A stretch of 64,000 bases of DNA from an uncultured Dorea sp. (GTDB taxonomy: Bacteria; Bacillota; Clostridia; Lachnospirales; Lachnospiraceae), in the NCBI GenBank assembly GCA_910589275.1, contig CAJUTH010000008.1, forward strand, positions 1-64,000. The letters run 5' to 3'. Positions 26,701-34,049 of this stretch are shown here, piece by piece. The position numbers were made by a program, and so were the translations under genes. How positions within the stretch are numbered: the first letter of the stretch is position 1; the number at the start of each line of letters is the position of its first letter. Under the pieces are notes generated by a model, which saw nothing but the letters and a program-made list of their open reading frames with translations, was not told the DNA's origin and did no database searches.

Positions 26701-27720
26701 ATGATACGGATTAAGGATATTGCAAAACAGGCCGGCGTAAGCCCCACTACGGTATCGAATGTAATTCACGGAAACTATGGCAAGGTGTCGAAAAAGACGG
26801 TGGAACGGATTGAAAAACTTCTTGCGGAGACCGAGTATGTGCCCAGCATGGGCGCTATGATGCTGGCGGGAGGAAGTTCTCGAATTATTGGGGTACTGGT
26901 GGGGGAGCCGGAGGGAGAAAAGCATGGGAGGGAAGGGTATGCTTTTTCCAATGTGTTAATTCGGGCGATAGAGTCTGAGATTTATAAGAGGAATTATTAT
27001 ATGCTTCTGCATTTTACACCGGACCCGGAGGAGGGGATTCAGTTTGCGGCCACATGGAATGTGGAGGGGCTGATTACCATCGGTCTCCATACGAAGAGTA
27101 ACGCGCTGCTTCAGGTAAAGGGAAAGGCTCCGGTGGTGTCCATTGACACGTATTATGAGAAACAGGAGATTGCAAACGTGGGATTGGATGATTTTGGCGG
27201 CGGCTATTTGATGACGGAGTATCTGCTGGACTGCGGCCACAGGAAGATTGGATTTGTGGCGGATAATGACGTGGGTGTGGATCATGAGAGATGGAAGGGA
27301 GCATGTCTGGCTTATGAGAACAGGATGGGAGATACCGAAGGTATCAGGCATATTATTATTCCGGGAGAGCGGAAGAGGCGGAAGGCTTTCTATGAGAAAT
27401 ACCTGCTTCGGCTTGCAAAAGCGGAGGACGCGTTGTTCTTTGCGTCTGATTATTATGCGGCGGAGGCCGTGGTCAGGCTGAGGGATTTGGGAATCTTTGT
27501 GCCGCAGGGAATCTCTGTGGCGGGATTTGACGACAGCGAGGCGGCAAAACTGTGCCGGCCAAGGCTTACTACGATCCATCAGGACATTGCGGGGAAGGGC
27601 TGTCATGCGGTGAAGAAGCTGTTTCAGCTCATTGACGGGGAGCCGAACGTCTCTATGTCAGACCAGCTTCCAATCTCTCTGATCGTTCGGGATTCTGTGA
27701 AAAATATGCAAATTGTATAA
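26701..27720 (+). CDS. LacI family transcriptional regulator
   Basis: A 339-aa repressor with the N-terminal HTH IKDIAKQAGVSPTTVSNVIHG (residues 3-23), the hinge helix region, and a periplasmic-binding-protein-like effector domain (about 60-330, ending DDSEAAKLCRPRLTTIHQD). GGAGGAGC precedes the ATG. Two identical 14-bp palindromes at 27751 and 27814, just downstream, have the CG-centred form bound by LacI-family proteins and bracket the next promoter, so it probably represses the glucosidase operon. Confidence 0.92.
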   Translation: MIRIKDIAKQAGVSPTTVSNVIHGNYGKVSKKTVERIEKLLAETEYVPSMGAMMLAGGSSRIIGVLVGEPEGEKHGREGYAFSNVLIRAIESEIYKRNYYMLLHFTPDPEEGIQFAATWNVEGLITIGLHTKSNALLQVKGKAPVVSIDTYYEKQEIANVGLDDFGGGYLMTEYLLDCGHRKIGFVADNDVGVDHERWKGACLAYENRMGDTEGIRHIIIPGERKRRKAFYEKYLLRLAKAEDALFFASDYYAAEAVVRLRDLGIFVPQGISVAGFDDSEAAKLCRPRLTTIHQDIAGKGCHAVKKLFQLIDGEPNVSMSDQLPISLIVRDSVKNMQIV

Positions 27721-27750
27721 AACTTGGCATGGCAGATTGTACAAAATTAC

Positions 27751-27827
27751 GTTTTGCGCAAAACTTGTTGAAAATGACGTATTTTATCGCATATAATAGG
27801 GAACAGGAACAAGGTTTTGCGCAAAAC
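27751..27827 (+). promoter_or_regulatory. Promoter between two identical LacI-type operators
   Basis: GTTTTGCGCAAAAC occurs at 27751-27764 and at 27814-27827, centre to centre 63 bp (about six helical turns). Between them lie TTGAAA (27768-27773), an 18-nt spacer and TATAAT (27792-27797). One operator abuts the -35 and the other follows the expected transcription start, the classic layout for repression by a tetrameric or bidentate LacI protein. The target is the araC-glucosidase operon. Confidence 0.8.
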
Positions 27828-27855
27828 TTAATGTCATAAAGGAGTGATGAATTTT

Positions 27856-28674
27856 ATGGATTTATCAATCTGCCATTGCGGGTATGAAAAAAACTGTTTT
27901 GTACGTATGGAGGAGGCAGAAGGCGGCAGGCATTATCTTTTCTATTTTATTGTATCAGGGGAGGGCGTTCTGCGGGTTCGGAATGAAGGAGAACCGGAGA
28001 AGCTCTACAGCCTGTCGGATGGCCGGGGATTTCTGATTGACCTTAGAAGAAAGGAGCGATACCAGATTTTCGCAAAGGGAAACTGGGAGTATGTATGGAT
28101 TGAGTTCGGGGGCGTACACGCCGGAGAATACTTGAATAAGGCTGGATTGTCGGACTCTCAGCCCCTATACATACCGGAGGAAGACGGTCAGGGCGGGGAA
28201 ATCTTAGCGTGTATGCGGTCGCTGGCCGGGTGCTGGCAGGAGTATCCGCTTCAGGCGGTGGGTTATCTCTATATGCTGATGGACGGCCTGATCAGGACAT
28301 CGCATTTCCGAAGGAAAGAGGATAGGAACCTGAAGTGTGAAAGGTACGTGAACCGGGCGGTTCGCTATATTGAGCAGAATTATTTCCGCCCCATCTCTGT
28401 GGAGGAGCTGGCAAGGAACTGCTGGCTGGACAGGAGTTATTTTGGCAAGGTGTTTAAGTCGGTGATGGGTCAGTCGCCCCAGAGCTTTCTGATCAGCTTC
28501 CGCATGGAGAAGGCGGCAGAAGAGCTGGCGGCGGGGGATACGCCTATCGGCGATGTGGGAGCGGCGGTAGACTATCCAAACCAATTGAATTTTTCCCGGG
28601 CGTTTAAGGGTGTGTATGGAATGTCACCAAGAGAATACCGGCAGAGGAATATAATAAGGAAGGTATCAGTATGA
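27856..28674 (+). CDS. AraC family regulator (second paralogue)
   Basis: A 272-aa regulator with the same layout as the protein at 25744: cupin-type sensor domain (about 25-140) and C-terminal double HTH (LARNCWLDRSYFGKVFKS and FSRAFKGVYGMSPREYRQ). The start at 27856 follows AAAGGAGTGATGA and matches the paralogue; GTG 27844 and ATG 27847 overlap the ribosome binding site. Its stop overlaps the glucosidase start as ATGA, so the two are cotranslated and regulated by the double operator upstream. Confidence 0.88.
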   Translation: MDLSICHCGYEKNCFVRMEEAEGGRHYLFYFIVSGEGVLRVRNEGEPEKLYSLSDGRGFLIDLRRKERYQIFAKGNWEYVWIEFGGVHAGEYLNKAGLSDSQPLYIPEEDGQGGEILACMRSLAGCWQEYPLQAVGYLYMLMDGLIRTSHFRRKEDRNLKCERYVNRAVRYIEQNYFRPISVEELARNCWLDRSYFGKVFKSVMGQSPQSFLISFRMEKAAEELAAGDTPIGDVGAAVDYPNQLNFSRAFKGVYGMSPREYRQRNIIRKVSV

Positions 28675-30368
28675 AGATGGAAAGAGCATGGTGGAAAGAA
28701 AGCGTGGTATATCAGATCTACCCAAGGAGTTTTTGTGACAGTAACGGAGACGGAATCGGGGATCTGAATGGAATTACAGGGAAACTGGACTATCTGAAGG
28801 AACTGGGGATTGACGTGATTTGGCTGTCCCCGGTGTATCAGTCGCCTGGCGATGATAATGGATACGATATTAGCGATTACCGGAGTATTATGGAAGAATT
28901 TGGAACCATGGAGGACTATGACCGGATGCTGGCAAAAGCCCATGAGCTGGGGATTAAGATTATGATGGATCTGGTGGTGAACCATACCTCGGATGAGCAT
29001 CCATGGTTTGTGGAGAGCAGGAAATCTGAGGATCATGAGTACCGGGACTATTATATCTGGCGGGACGGTAAAGACGGAAAGGAACCCAACAACTGGGGGA
29101 GCTGTTTTGGCGGCTCGGCATGGGAGTATGACGAGAGGACGGGGCAGTATTATCTGCATTTGTTTTCAAAGAAGCAGCCGGATTTAAACTGGGAGAACCC
29201 AAAAGTCCGGGAGGGCGTATTTGACATGATGACTTGGTGGTGTGAGAAAGGGATCGACGGCTTCCGGATGGATGTGATCAGCCTGATTTCTAAATGTCCG
29301 GAACTGCCGGACGGAGCGGTGGGAAAGAGCGGCTATGGGGATTTTGCCGCATACTGCGCCAATGGACCGAGGGTTCATGAGTATTTACAGGAGATGAACC
29401 GGAAGGTTCTGTCAAAATACGACTTGATTACGGTGGGAGAATGCTCCGGCGTTACGGTGGAGGAGGCGAAAAAGTACGCTTCTTCTTCGGGGAAAGAACT
29501 GAATATGGTGTTTCAGTTTGAGCATATGGATTTGGACGGCGGAGAGAGTTTTAAATGGAATCACAATAAGATCCCGCTCACAGAACTGAAGAAGATTATG
29601 AGCAAGTGGCAGACGGAGCTTGCCGGGAAGGCGTGGAACAGCCTGTACTGGTGCAACCATGACCAGCCTAGGATGCTGTCCCGGATGGGAAACGATAGTC
29701 CAAAGTATCGGGAGGTTTCCGCTAAGATGCTGGCTACCTGTCTGCATATGATGCAGGGAACGCCTTATGTGTATCAGGGCGAAGAACTGGGCATGACGAA
29801 CTATCCTTTTAGGTCCTTGGACGAGTTCCGGGATATCGAGAGTATCAACGCTTACCGGGAGCTGACGGAGAAGGGAATCGTAAGCCCGGAGGAGATGTTT
29901 GACTATATTAGTTACAAGGGCAGGGATAACGCGCGGACCCCGATGCAGTGGAACGACGGACCGCAGGCCGGATTTACCACGGGAACCCCATGGATACCGG
30001 TGAATCCGAATTACCGGGAGATCAATGCGAAGGAACAGATGGAGCGGGATGGCTCGGTGTTCCATTATTATAAGAAACTGATCCGTCTGCGAAGGGACTA
30101 TGAGATCATCGTGTACGGAGATTATGAGCTTCTGCTTCCGGACAGCGGGGAGCTGTACGTATATCTGCGGAAGTTTCAGGATGAAAAGCTTCTGGTTATG
30201 TGTAATTTTACGGATCAGGAAGCGGTTTATGAGATACCGAAGGATCTGTGGGAAAGAACAGGCAAGGTGCTGATTTCTAACTATGGCAGGGAGGAGACGG
30301 GCCTTGAGAGCGCGGAAGGGAAGATTGTGCTTGGGCCTTATGAGGCGGCGGCATTGCTGTATTCATAA
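28671..30368 (+). CDS. malL: Oligo-1,6-glucosidase-like alpha-glucosidase (GH13)
   Basis: A 565-aa cytoplasmic GH13 enzyme. The four conserved regions are intact: DLVVNHTSDEHPW, GFRMDVISLI with the nucleophile Asp about 201, VGECSGV with the acid/base Glu, and WCNHDQPR. The residue after the nucleophile is Val; in characterised relatives Val at this place goes with alpha-1,6 (isomaltose) specificity and Thr/Ala with alpha-1,4. The start overlaps the preceding araC stop by 4 nt. It would hydrolyse the oligosaccharide brought in by the ABC importer. Confidence 0.92.
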   Translation: MKMERAWWKESVVYQIYPRSFCDSNGDGIGDLNGITGKLDYLKELGIDVIWLSPVYQSPGDDNGYDISDYRSIMEEFGTMEDYDRMLAKAHELGIKIMMDLVVNHTSDEHPWFVESRKSEDHEYRDYYIWRDGKDGKEPNNWGSCFGGSAWEYDERTGQYYLHLFSKKQPDLNWENPKVREGVFDMMTWWCEKGIDGFRMDVISLISKCPELPDGAVGKSGYGDFAAYCANGPRVHEYLQEMNRKVLSKYDLITVGECSGVTVEEAKKYASSSGKELNMVFQFEHMDLDGGESFKWNHNKIPLTELKKIMSKWQTELAGKAWNSLYWCNHDQPRMLSRMGNDSPKYREVSAKMLATCLHMMQGTPYVYQGEELGMTNYPFRSLDEFRDIESINAYRELTEKGIVSPEEMFDYISYKGRDNARTPMQWNDGPQAGFTTGTPWIPVNPNYREINAKEQMERDGSVFHYYKKLIRLRRDYEIIVYGDYELLLPDSGELYVYLRKFQDEKLLVMCNFTDQEAVYEIPKDLWERTGKVLISNYGREETGLESAEGKIVLGPYEAAALLYS

Positions 30369-30376
30369 CAGGCGTG

Positions 30377-30419
30377 GCTATCCGTGCAGATGGCGGGTGT
30401 CGCCCTCTGCACGGATGGC
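30377..30419. terminator. Hairpin after the glucosidase gene
   Basis: GCTATCCGTGCAGA pairs with TCTGCACGGATGGC (one wobble), with an inner GGCG/CGCC stem. No T-tract follows. Probable transcription end or 3' stabiliser. Confidence 0.55.
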
Positions 30420-30437
30420 ATGATAAAAAGGTGCTTT

Positions 30438-30620
30438 CTATTCTTTGATTCTGTCAAGCTGTGTAAGGTTAACACCGGATGAAGTCAGGATAACCTTTAA
30501 TTCAATATATCTTATTTTCATTGCCTTATATGATTCAGAATCTGCGTCGGATAAAATCATATAAGTTTGTAATCTGGAAAACTCTTCGACAGATACTTTC
30601 AACATCTCTTTTTCTGTCAT
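30438..30620 (-). CDS. Orphan small protein, 60 aa, paralogue of the gene at 174-362
   Basis: An ATG at 30620 follows GTGAGGTGATAAC. The 60-aa product shares with the 174-362 protein EFSRLQ, MI, SY--M--RY-ELKV-LT and GVNLT-LD-IKE. It is not next to phage remains, so the family is not merely prophage debris. It has its own strong promoter. No membrane segment, signal or recognised domain; a small binding or regulatory protein is possible but unproven. Confidence 0.65.
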   Translation of the reverse strand: MTEKEMLKVSVEEFSRLQTYMILSDADSESYKAMKIRYIELKVILTSSGVNLTQLDRIKE

Positions 30621-30663
30621 GTTATCACCTCACTTTAAAAGTGCCGTTTACTTGGTACTTTAT

Positions 30664-30692
30664 ATTATAGCAACTGGTGACGAAAGTGTAAA
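30664..30692 (-). promoter_or_regulatory. Promoter of the 60-aa orphan gene
   Basis: On the minus strand TTTACA, a 17-nt spacer and TATAAT. The segment just after the -10, ACCAAGTAAACGG, recurs as ATCAAGTAAACAG at the same place before the paralogue at 174-362. Confidence 0.65.
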
Positions 30693-30740
30693 GCCTTATT
30701 CAGCCCGCGTCCTTTGAACCACACTTAAGGGATGATGAGC

Positions 30741-31841
30741 TTACTCTCTGCATGGTATCGTTATGGTAAATATGGTCCCTTTCCCCAGCCTGCTCTCCAC
30801 GCCGACGGCGCCTCCGTGAAGCTCTGCGATCCATTTTACGATGGACAGGCCAAGGCCGGAGCCGTTCCGGTCCCTTGCCTTGTCGGCGCGGTAAAACCGC
30901 TCGAAAATATGCGCAAGATCTTCTCGGCCAATTCCAATGCCGTCGTCTTTTACATAGAGCAGGGTATGCGTTCCCTCCCGGCGGGCGTCCAGCCAGATGC
31001 CGCCGTTTTCGTTGCCATACTTGACGGCGTTTTCCATAAGATTCACTAAGAGCTGGGTGAACAGGCTCTGGTCGGCGTAAATGGAAAGATCTTTGGGGAT
31101 TTCATTGTGGATGTGCAGGCTTTTCTTTTCGATTTCTGCTGCTAAGGCTTCGGCGACGGAATCTACCATCTCGCGGGGATAGATTATCTCCGGTTCGATA
31201 TGGCAGCGTCCTTCATAGCCTCTAGAGAGCATGAGAAGCTGAGAGAGCATTTTGCGCATCCGCTGGTTCTCCGTCTGGATGATCCGTAAATTTTCCCGGA
31301 TAATGGTTTCGTCGTCGGTATACAGAGCGTCTTCCACACAGGCATTGATTACCGTCATGGGGGTGCGCAGTTCATGGGAGGCGTCGGAGGTAAACTGTCG
31401 TTCCCGCCGGAAGGCAAAGTCCAGTTCGGAGATCATCTGGTTGATGGTGTCTGCAAGCTCGCCTACTTCGTCATGGGAAAATACGCCGTCGATCCGGCCG
31501 GACAGGTCGCCGTCCTTGATGGATTTTGCGGCCATAGTGATCTGATGAACCGGCCGCAGGGTGCGTTTTGCAAGGATATAGGAGCTGATGGCGGCCAAAA
31601 TCAGATAGCCGGGGATCAGGAAAGCAAGAAGCCACACGATGCTTTCCGGGGTAAGTCTGGAGGTGACGGTTGAAATGGAATTCTGGATGTCTTCAGATAC
31701 CTTTTCCTGAAAAGATATTTTTACCATAAAATAAAGGGCTGGAATCAGCAGAGCCAGATGCGCTGCCGACAGCCCGATATAGAGCAGTATAATCTTGGTA
31801 CTGATATTGAGTTGTTTAATTCTGCTGTTTTTCTGACTCAT
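30741..31841 (-). CDS. Sensor histidine kinase
   Basis: A 366-aa membrane sensor kinase. Two hydrophobic segments (about 13-36 and 62-87) flank a short extracellular loop; a HAMP domain (about 90-140), HisKA with the phosphorylated His in DASHELRTPMTV (about 154) and an ATPase domain with NLMENAVKYG, DDGIGIG and GSGLGLSIVK follow. Its start overlaps the response regulator end by 26 nt. The small sensor loop suggests detection within or near the membrane. Confidence 0.93.
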   Translation of the reverse strand: MSQKNSRIKQLNISTKIILLYIGLSAAHLALLIPALYFMVKISFQEKVSEDIQNSISTVTSRLTPESIVWLLAFLIPGYLILAAISSYILAKRTLRPVHQITMAAKSIKDGDLSGRIDGVFSHDEVGELADTINQMISELDFAFRRERQFTSDASHELRTPMTVINACVEDALYTDDETIIRENLRIIQTENQRMRKMLSQLLMLSRGYEGRCHIEPEIIYPREMVDSVAEALAAEIEKKSLHIHNEIPKDLSIYADQSLFTQLLVNLMENAVKYGNENGGIWLDARREGTHTLLYVKDDGIGIGREDLAHIFERFYRADKARDRNGSGLGLSIVKWIAELHGGAVGVESRLGKGTIFTITIPCRE

Positions 31842-32505
31842 CTTTTATCACATAGCCGTATCCGCGGACCGTATGGATTAGCGGATTGGCAGATTCCTTA
31901 TCAATTTTGTTCCGCAGATAGCGGATATACACGTCTACGATGTTGGAGTCGTAGTCGAAATTATAGTTCCATACATGGTCGGCGATCTGGCTTCTGGTGA
32001 GGGCCTGTCCCTGATTTCGAAGCATGTACTCTAACAGGGAGTATTCCTTGGAGGTCAGGGTGATCTCCTTGCCCCCTCTTAAGACTCTGTGGGCAGGCAG
32101 GTCCATGGTAAGATCCGCCAGTTCCAGTACATTCTGGCGCTTTTTGCTGTTCCTTCTGAGCAGCGCCCTAAGCCTTGCGGACAGCTCGTCATAGGCAAAG
32201 GGTTTGGTGAGATAGTCGTCCGCTCCCGCGTCAAGTCCCTGCACCCGGTCGGTGACGGAATCTCTGGCGGTGAGCATCAGCACAGGGGTGTGGTGGCCGC
32301 CCCGCCGAAATTCTTTTAGAATGGTGACGCCGTCCTTCTCCGGCAGCATCCAGTCTAAAATGATACAGTCATAAACGTCGGTTTTCATGTATTCTAATCC
32401 TTCCCGGCCGTCGAAGCAGCCGTCTGCGGCGTAGCCTTCTTCTGTAAGCCTCCGTCTAAGGATCCGGTGAAGGGATTCATCATCTTCGATGATTAGTATT
32501 CTCAT
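31816..32505 (-). CDS. OmpR/PhoB-type response regulator
   Basis: A 229-aa response regulator starting at an ATG at 32505 after AGGAGGACAATGTC; the longer open frame only overlaps the upstream gene. The receiver holds the phosphorylated Asp in CIILDWMLPEKDG (about 51) and Lys in LTKPF; the C-terminal winged helix has SKEYSLLEYMLRN and RYLRNKIDK, ending HTVRGYGYVI. It partners the downstream kinase. The upstream phospholipase-like gene overlaps its start by 4 nt. Confidence 0.93.
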   Translation of the reverse strand: MRILIIEDDESLHRILRRRLTEEGYAADGCFDGREGLEYMKTDVYDCIILDWMLPEKDGVTILKEFRRGGHHTPVLMLTARDSVTDRVQGLDAGADDYLTKPFAYDELSARLRALLRRNSKKRQNVLELADLTMDLPAHRVLRGGKEITLTSKEYSLLEYMLRNQGQALTRSQIADHVWNYNFDYDSNIVDVYIRYLRNKIDKESANPLIHTVRGYGYVIKDESEKQQN

Positions 32506-33149
32506 GACATTGTCCTCCTGTATATGCCGGACCACGCGTTTACAAAACGGACTCTGGCAGCAGAAACGGCAGTATCCGCTGGAATCCGGTAAGCAAATTC
32601 CCGGCAGGCCCGCAGACACAGGGGCACGATGTAGGACGCGTCCGTCTGTGCTGTGGGAGTAGTCTGTTCATAGGTTTCGTGCAGGGAACAAAAAGTATAC
32701 CACAAATCCCTCCCTTTATGCAAATCATTTTCAGGAAGCGGGGCGTCGCCGCAGTGATATTCAGACAGAAGCCCTGTGAGGGCAGTATGCAGGTCATTGC
32801 TCTCGTATTTTGCATGGGCAAGCATACTGTCGGTAAAAGTCTCGTTGTGGGGATAGGTAAATGCATCCGCCAGATAGTGGGTCAGCACCCCCAGCCGATA
32901 AAAATCCCAGAGAGATAAGGTTTCCTTTTCTTCCAGCTTTGCTAAAAGCCGCTGCAATTTGGGAATAGAATAGGTAGTAAAATGTATTTTCATCGGATGG
33001 CCGATAAAAAGGCCCTGAAGGTAGCCGATGGGATTGTGATCTGGGAAAACACAGCCGTGGATGAAAAGACGAGTCTGAAGATAGCTGTGGGAGTCAAGAA
33101 TGGTCCGGGATAAGTATTCTGCAAGATATTTGTGATCGTATGATTTCAT
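32502..33149 (-). CDS. Zinc-dependent phospholipase C family protein
   Basis: A 215-aa protein of the zinc-dependent phospholipase C / S1-P1-like fold that is common and uncharacterised in clostridia. Clustered histidines and aspartates (IHGCVFPDHNPIG, THYLADAFTYPHNE and HAKYES) are arranged as zinc ligands. No signal peptide is seen, so it appears cytoplasmic, unlike secreted toxins of the fold. The ATG at 33149 follows AATAGGAGTG; the longer open frame lacks a site. Its stop overlaps the response-regulator start as ATGA, implying co-expression. Confidence 0.75.
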   Translation of the reverse strand: MKSYDHKYLAEYLSRTILDSHSYLQTRLFIHGCVFPDHNPIGYLQGLFIGHPMKIHFTTYSIPKLQRLLAKLEEKETLSLWDFYRLGVLTHYLADAFTYPHNETFTDSMLAHAKYESNDLHTALTGLLSEYHCGDAPLPENDLHKGRDLWYTFCSLHETYEQTTPTAQTDASYIVPLCLRACREFAYRIPADTAVSAARVRFVNAWSGIYRRTMS

Positions 33150-33250
33150 ATGAAACACTCCTATTATGTTTTTTGTTATTTTCAAATCTTTGAGGCGCTT
33201 TCTTCTGCCTATACACATACTGAGGGATGAAAATGAAAATAAAATGATAG

Positions 33251-33273
33251 AATTATGAGAAATTTCTCATAAT
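33251..33273. promoter_or_regulatory. Perfect 22-bp palindrome, operator candidate
   Basis: ATTATGAGAAA joins TTTCTCATAAT without a spacer (33252-33273). It lies in the divergent region between the phospholipase/two-component operon and the structured RNA, upstream of both. A dimeric regulator site is the simplest reading. Confidence 0.5.
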
Positions 33274-33339
33274 AATAGAAGAACAAGGATGTAGAAGCGT
33301 GGTATAGTATTTTCTATAAGAAGACGGAGGGAGAATATT

Positions 33340-33440
33340 TCACCTGTGCAGTTCACTGGAGTGTTGCCCAGCTCCCCGCAATAAGGTATGCCGTTTCCGG
33401 CAGGCAGCCCCCAACTGTACAGGTGAAAAATTTTTTGTAA
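33340..33440 (+). ncRNA. Candidate structured RNA with its own terminator
   Basis: TTTCACCTGTGCAGTT pairs over 16 positions with AACTGTACAGGTGAAA, closing a domain of about 60 nt that contains GGAG/CTCC, TTGC/GCAA and TGCCG-TTTC-CGGCA elements. ATTTTTTG follows at once, so the closing stem plus T-run would terminate a plus-strand transcript. A TATAGT at 33303-33308 could be its -10 element. The 402-nt gap from 33150 to 33551 has no ORF. It matches no riboswitch class I can recall, and no gene lies between it and the terminator. Confidence 0.5.
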
Positions 33441-33445
33441 CAAAT

Positions 33446-33473
33446 TGTAACAAATCCATGCTCCGTTCGTCTT
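33446..33473 (+). promoter_or_regulatory. ECF-sigma-type promoter before the sigma factor gene
   Basis: TGTAACAAAT (33446-33455) and CGTCTT (33468-33473) have the AAC-N16-CGT layout typical of ECF sigma promoters, about 80 nt before the sigma gene. This implies autoregulation. Confidence 0.6.
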
Positions 33474-33551
33474 ATAGGTAAATAAAGCCTATAGGAGTTG
33501 TTTTAGCAATATAAGAACCGGGGCGTGTTCCGGAGGAAAAGAGGTGATGAA

Positions 33552-34037
33552 GTGAACATAGATTTTGAGGATATTTATGAACGGTTTTTTAAGGACGTAT
33601 ATCTCTTTGTGCTTGCCATGAGCGGCGATCCGTCCATGGCGGAGGAAATCACGCAGGAAACATTTTTCAAAGCGTTGAAGGAGATTGAGCATTTTAAAGG
33701 AAACTGTTCGGTTAAATCATGGCTGTGCCAGATTGCAAAGCATCTCTATATCGACGATGTACGCCGAAAGAAGCGGTTTGAGTCGGTGAAGAAAGGAGTT
33801 GCGGGCATCCAGAAGGAGGAAGGGGACGCCGAGTCGGCGGTCATCCGGAGGGAAGAAGTGCTCTCGATCTATAAAACGCTTCATTGTCTGGAGGAGCCGT
33901 ATAAGGAAGTGTTCGGCTTAAGGACACTGGGAGAACTGTCGTACCGGGAGATTGGAGAGATATTTGAAAAGAGCGAGAGCTGGGCTAGGGTCACATACCA
34001 CAGGGCCAAGCTTAAAATCAGGGAGAATATGATGTAG
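33552..34037 (+). CDS. ECF RNA polymerase sigma factor
   Basis: A 161-aa sigma-70 family factor with region 2 (YERFFKDVYLFVLAMSGDPSMAEEITQETFFKAL, then FKGNCSVKSWLCQIAKHLYID) and region 4 (LHCLEEPYKEVFGLRTLGELSYREIGEIF). It directs transcription of a stress or envelope regulon. The GTG at 33552 follows GAGGTGAT; the farther GTG at 33525 has no site. The anti-sigma gene follows after 12 nt. Confidence 0.92.
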   Translation: MNIDFEDIYERFFKDVYLFVLAMSGDPSMAEEITQETFFKALKEIEHFKGNCSVKSWLCQIAKHLYIDDVRRKKRFESVKKGVAGIQKEEGDAESAVIRREEVLSIYKTLHCLEEPYKEVFGLRTLGELSYREIGEIFEKSESWARVTYHRAKLKIRENMM

Positions 34038-34049
34038 AGGAGGTATAGT

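Noticed and set aside
33340..33440. Known riboswitch (THF, ZTP, glycine, preQ1, T-box) at this structured region
   Set aside because: The conserved core sequences of these classes, as I recall them, are not present.
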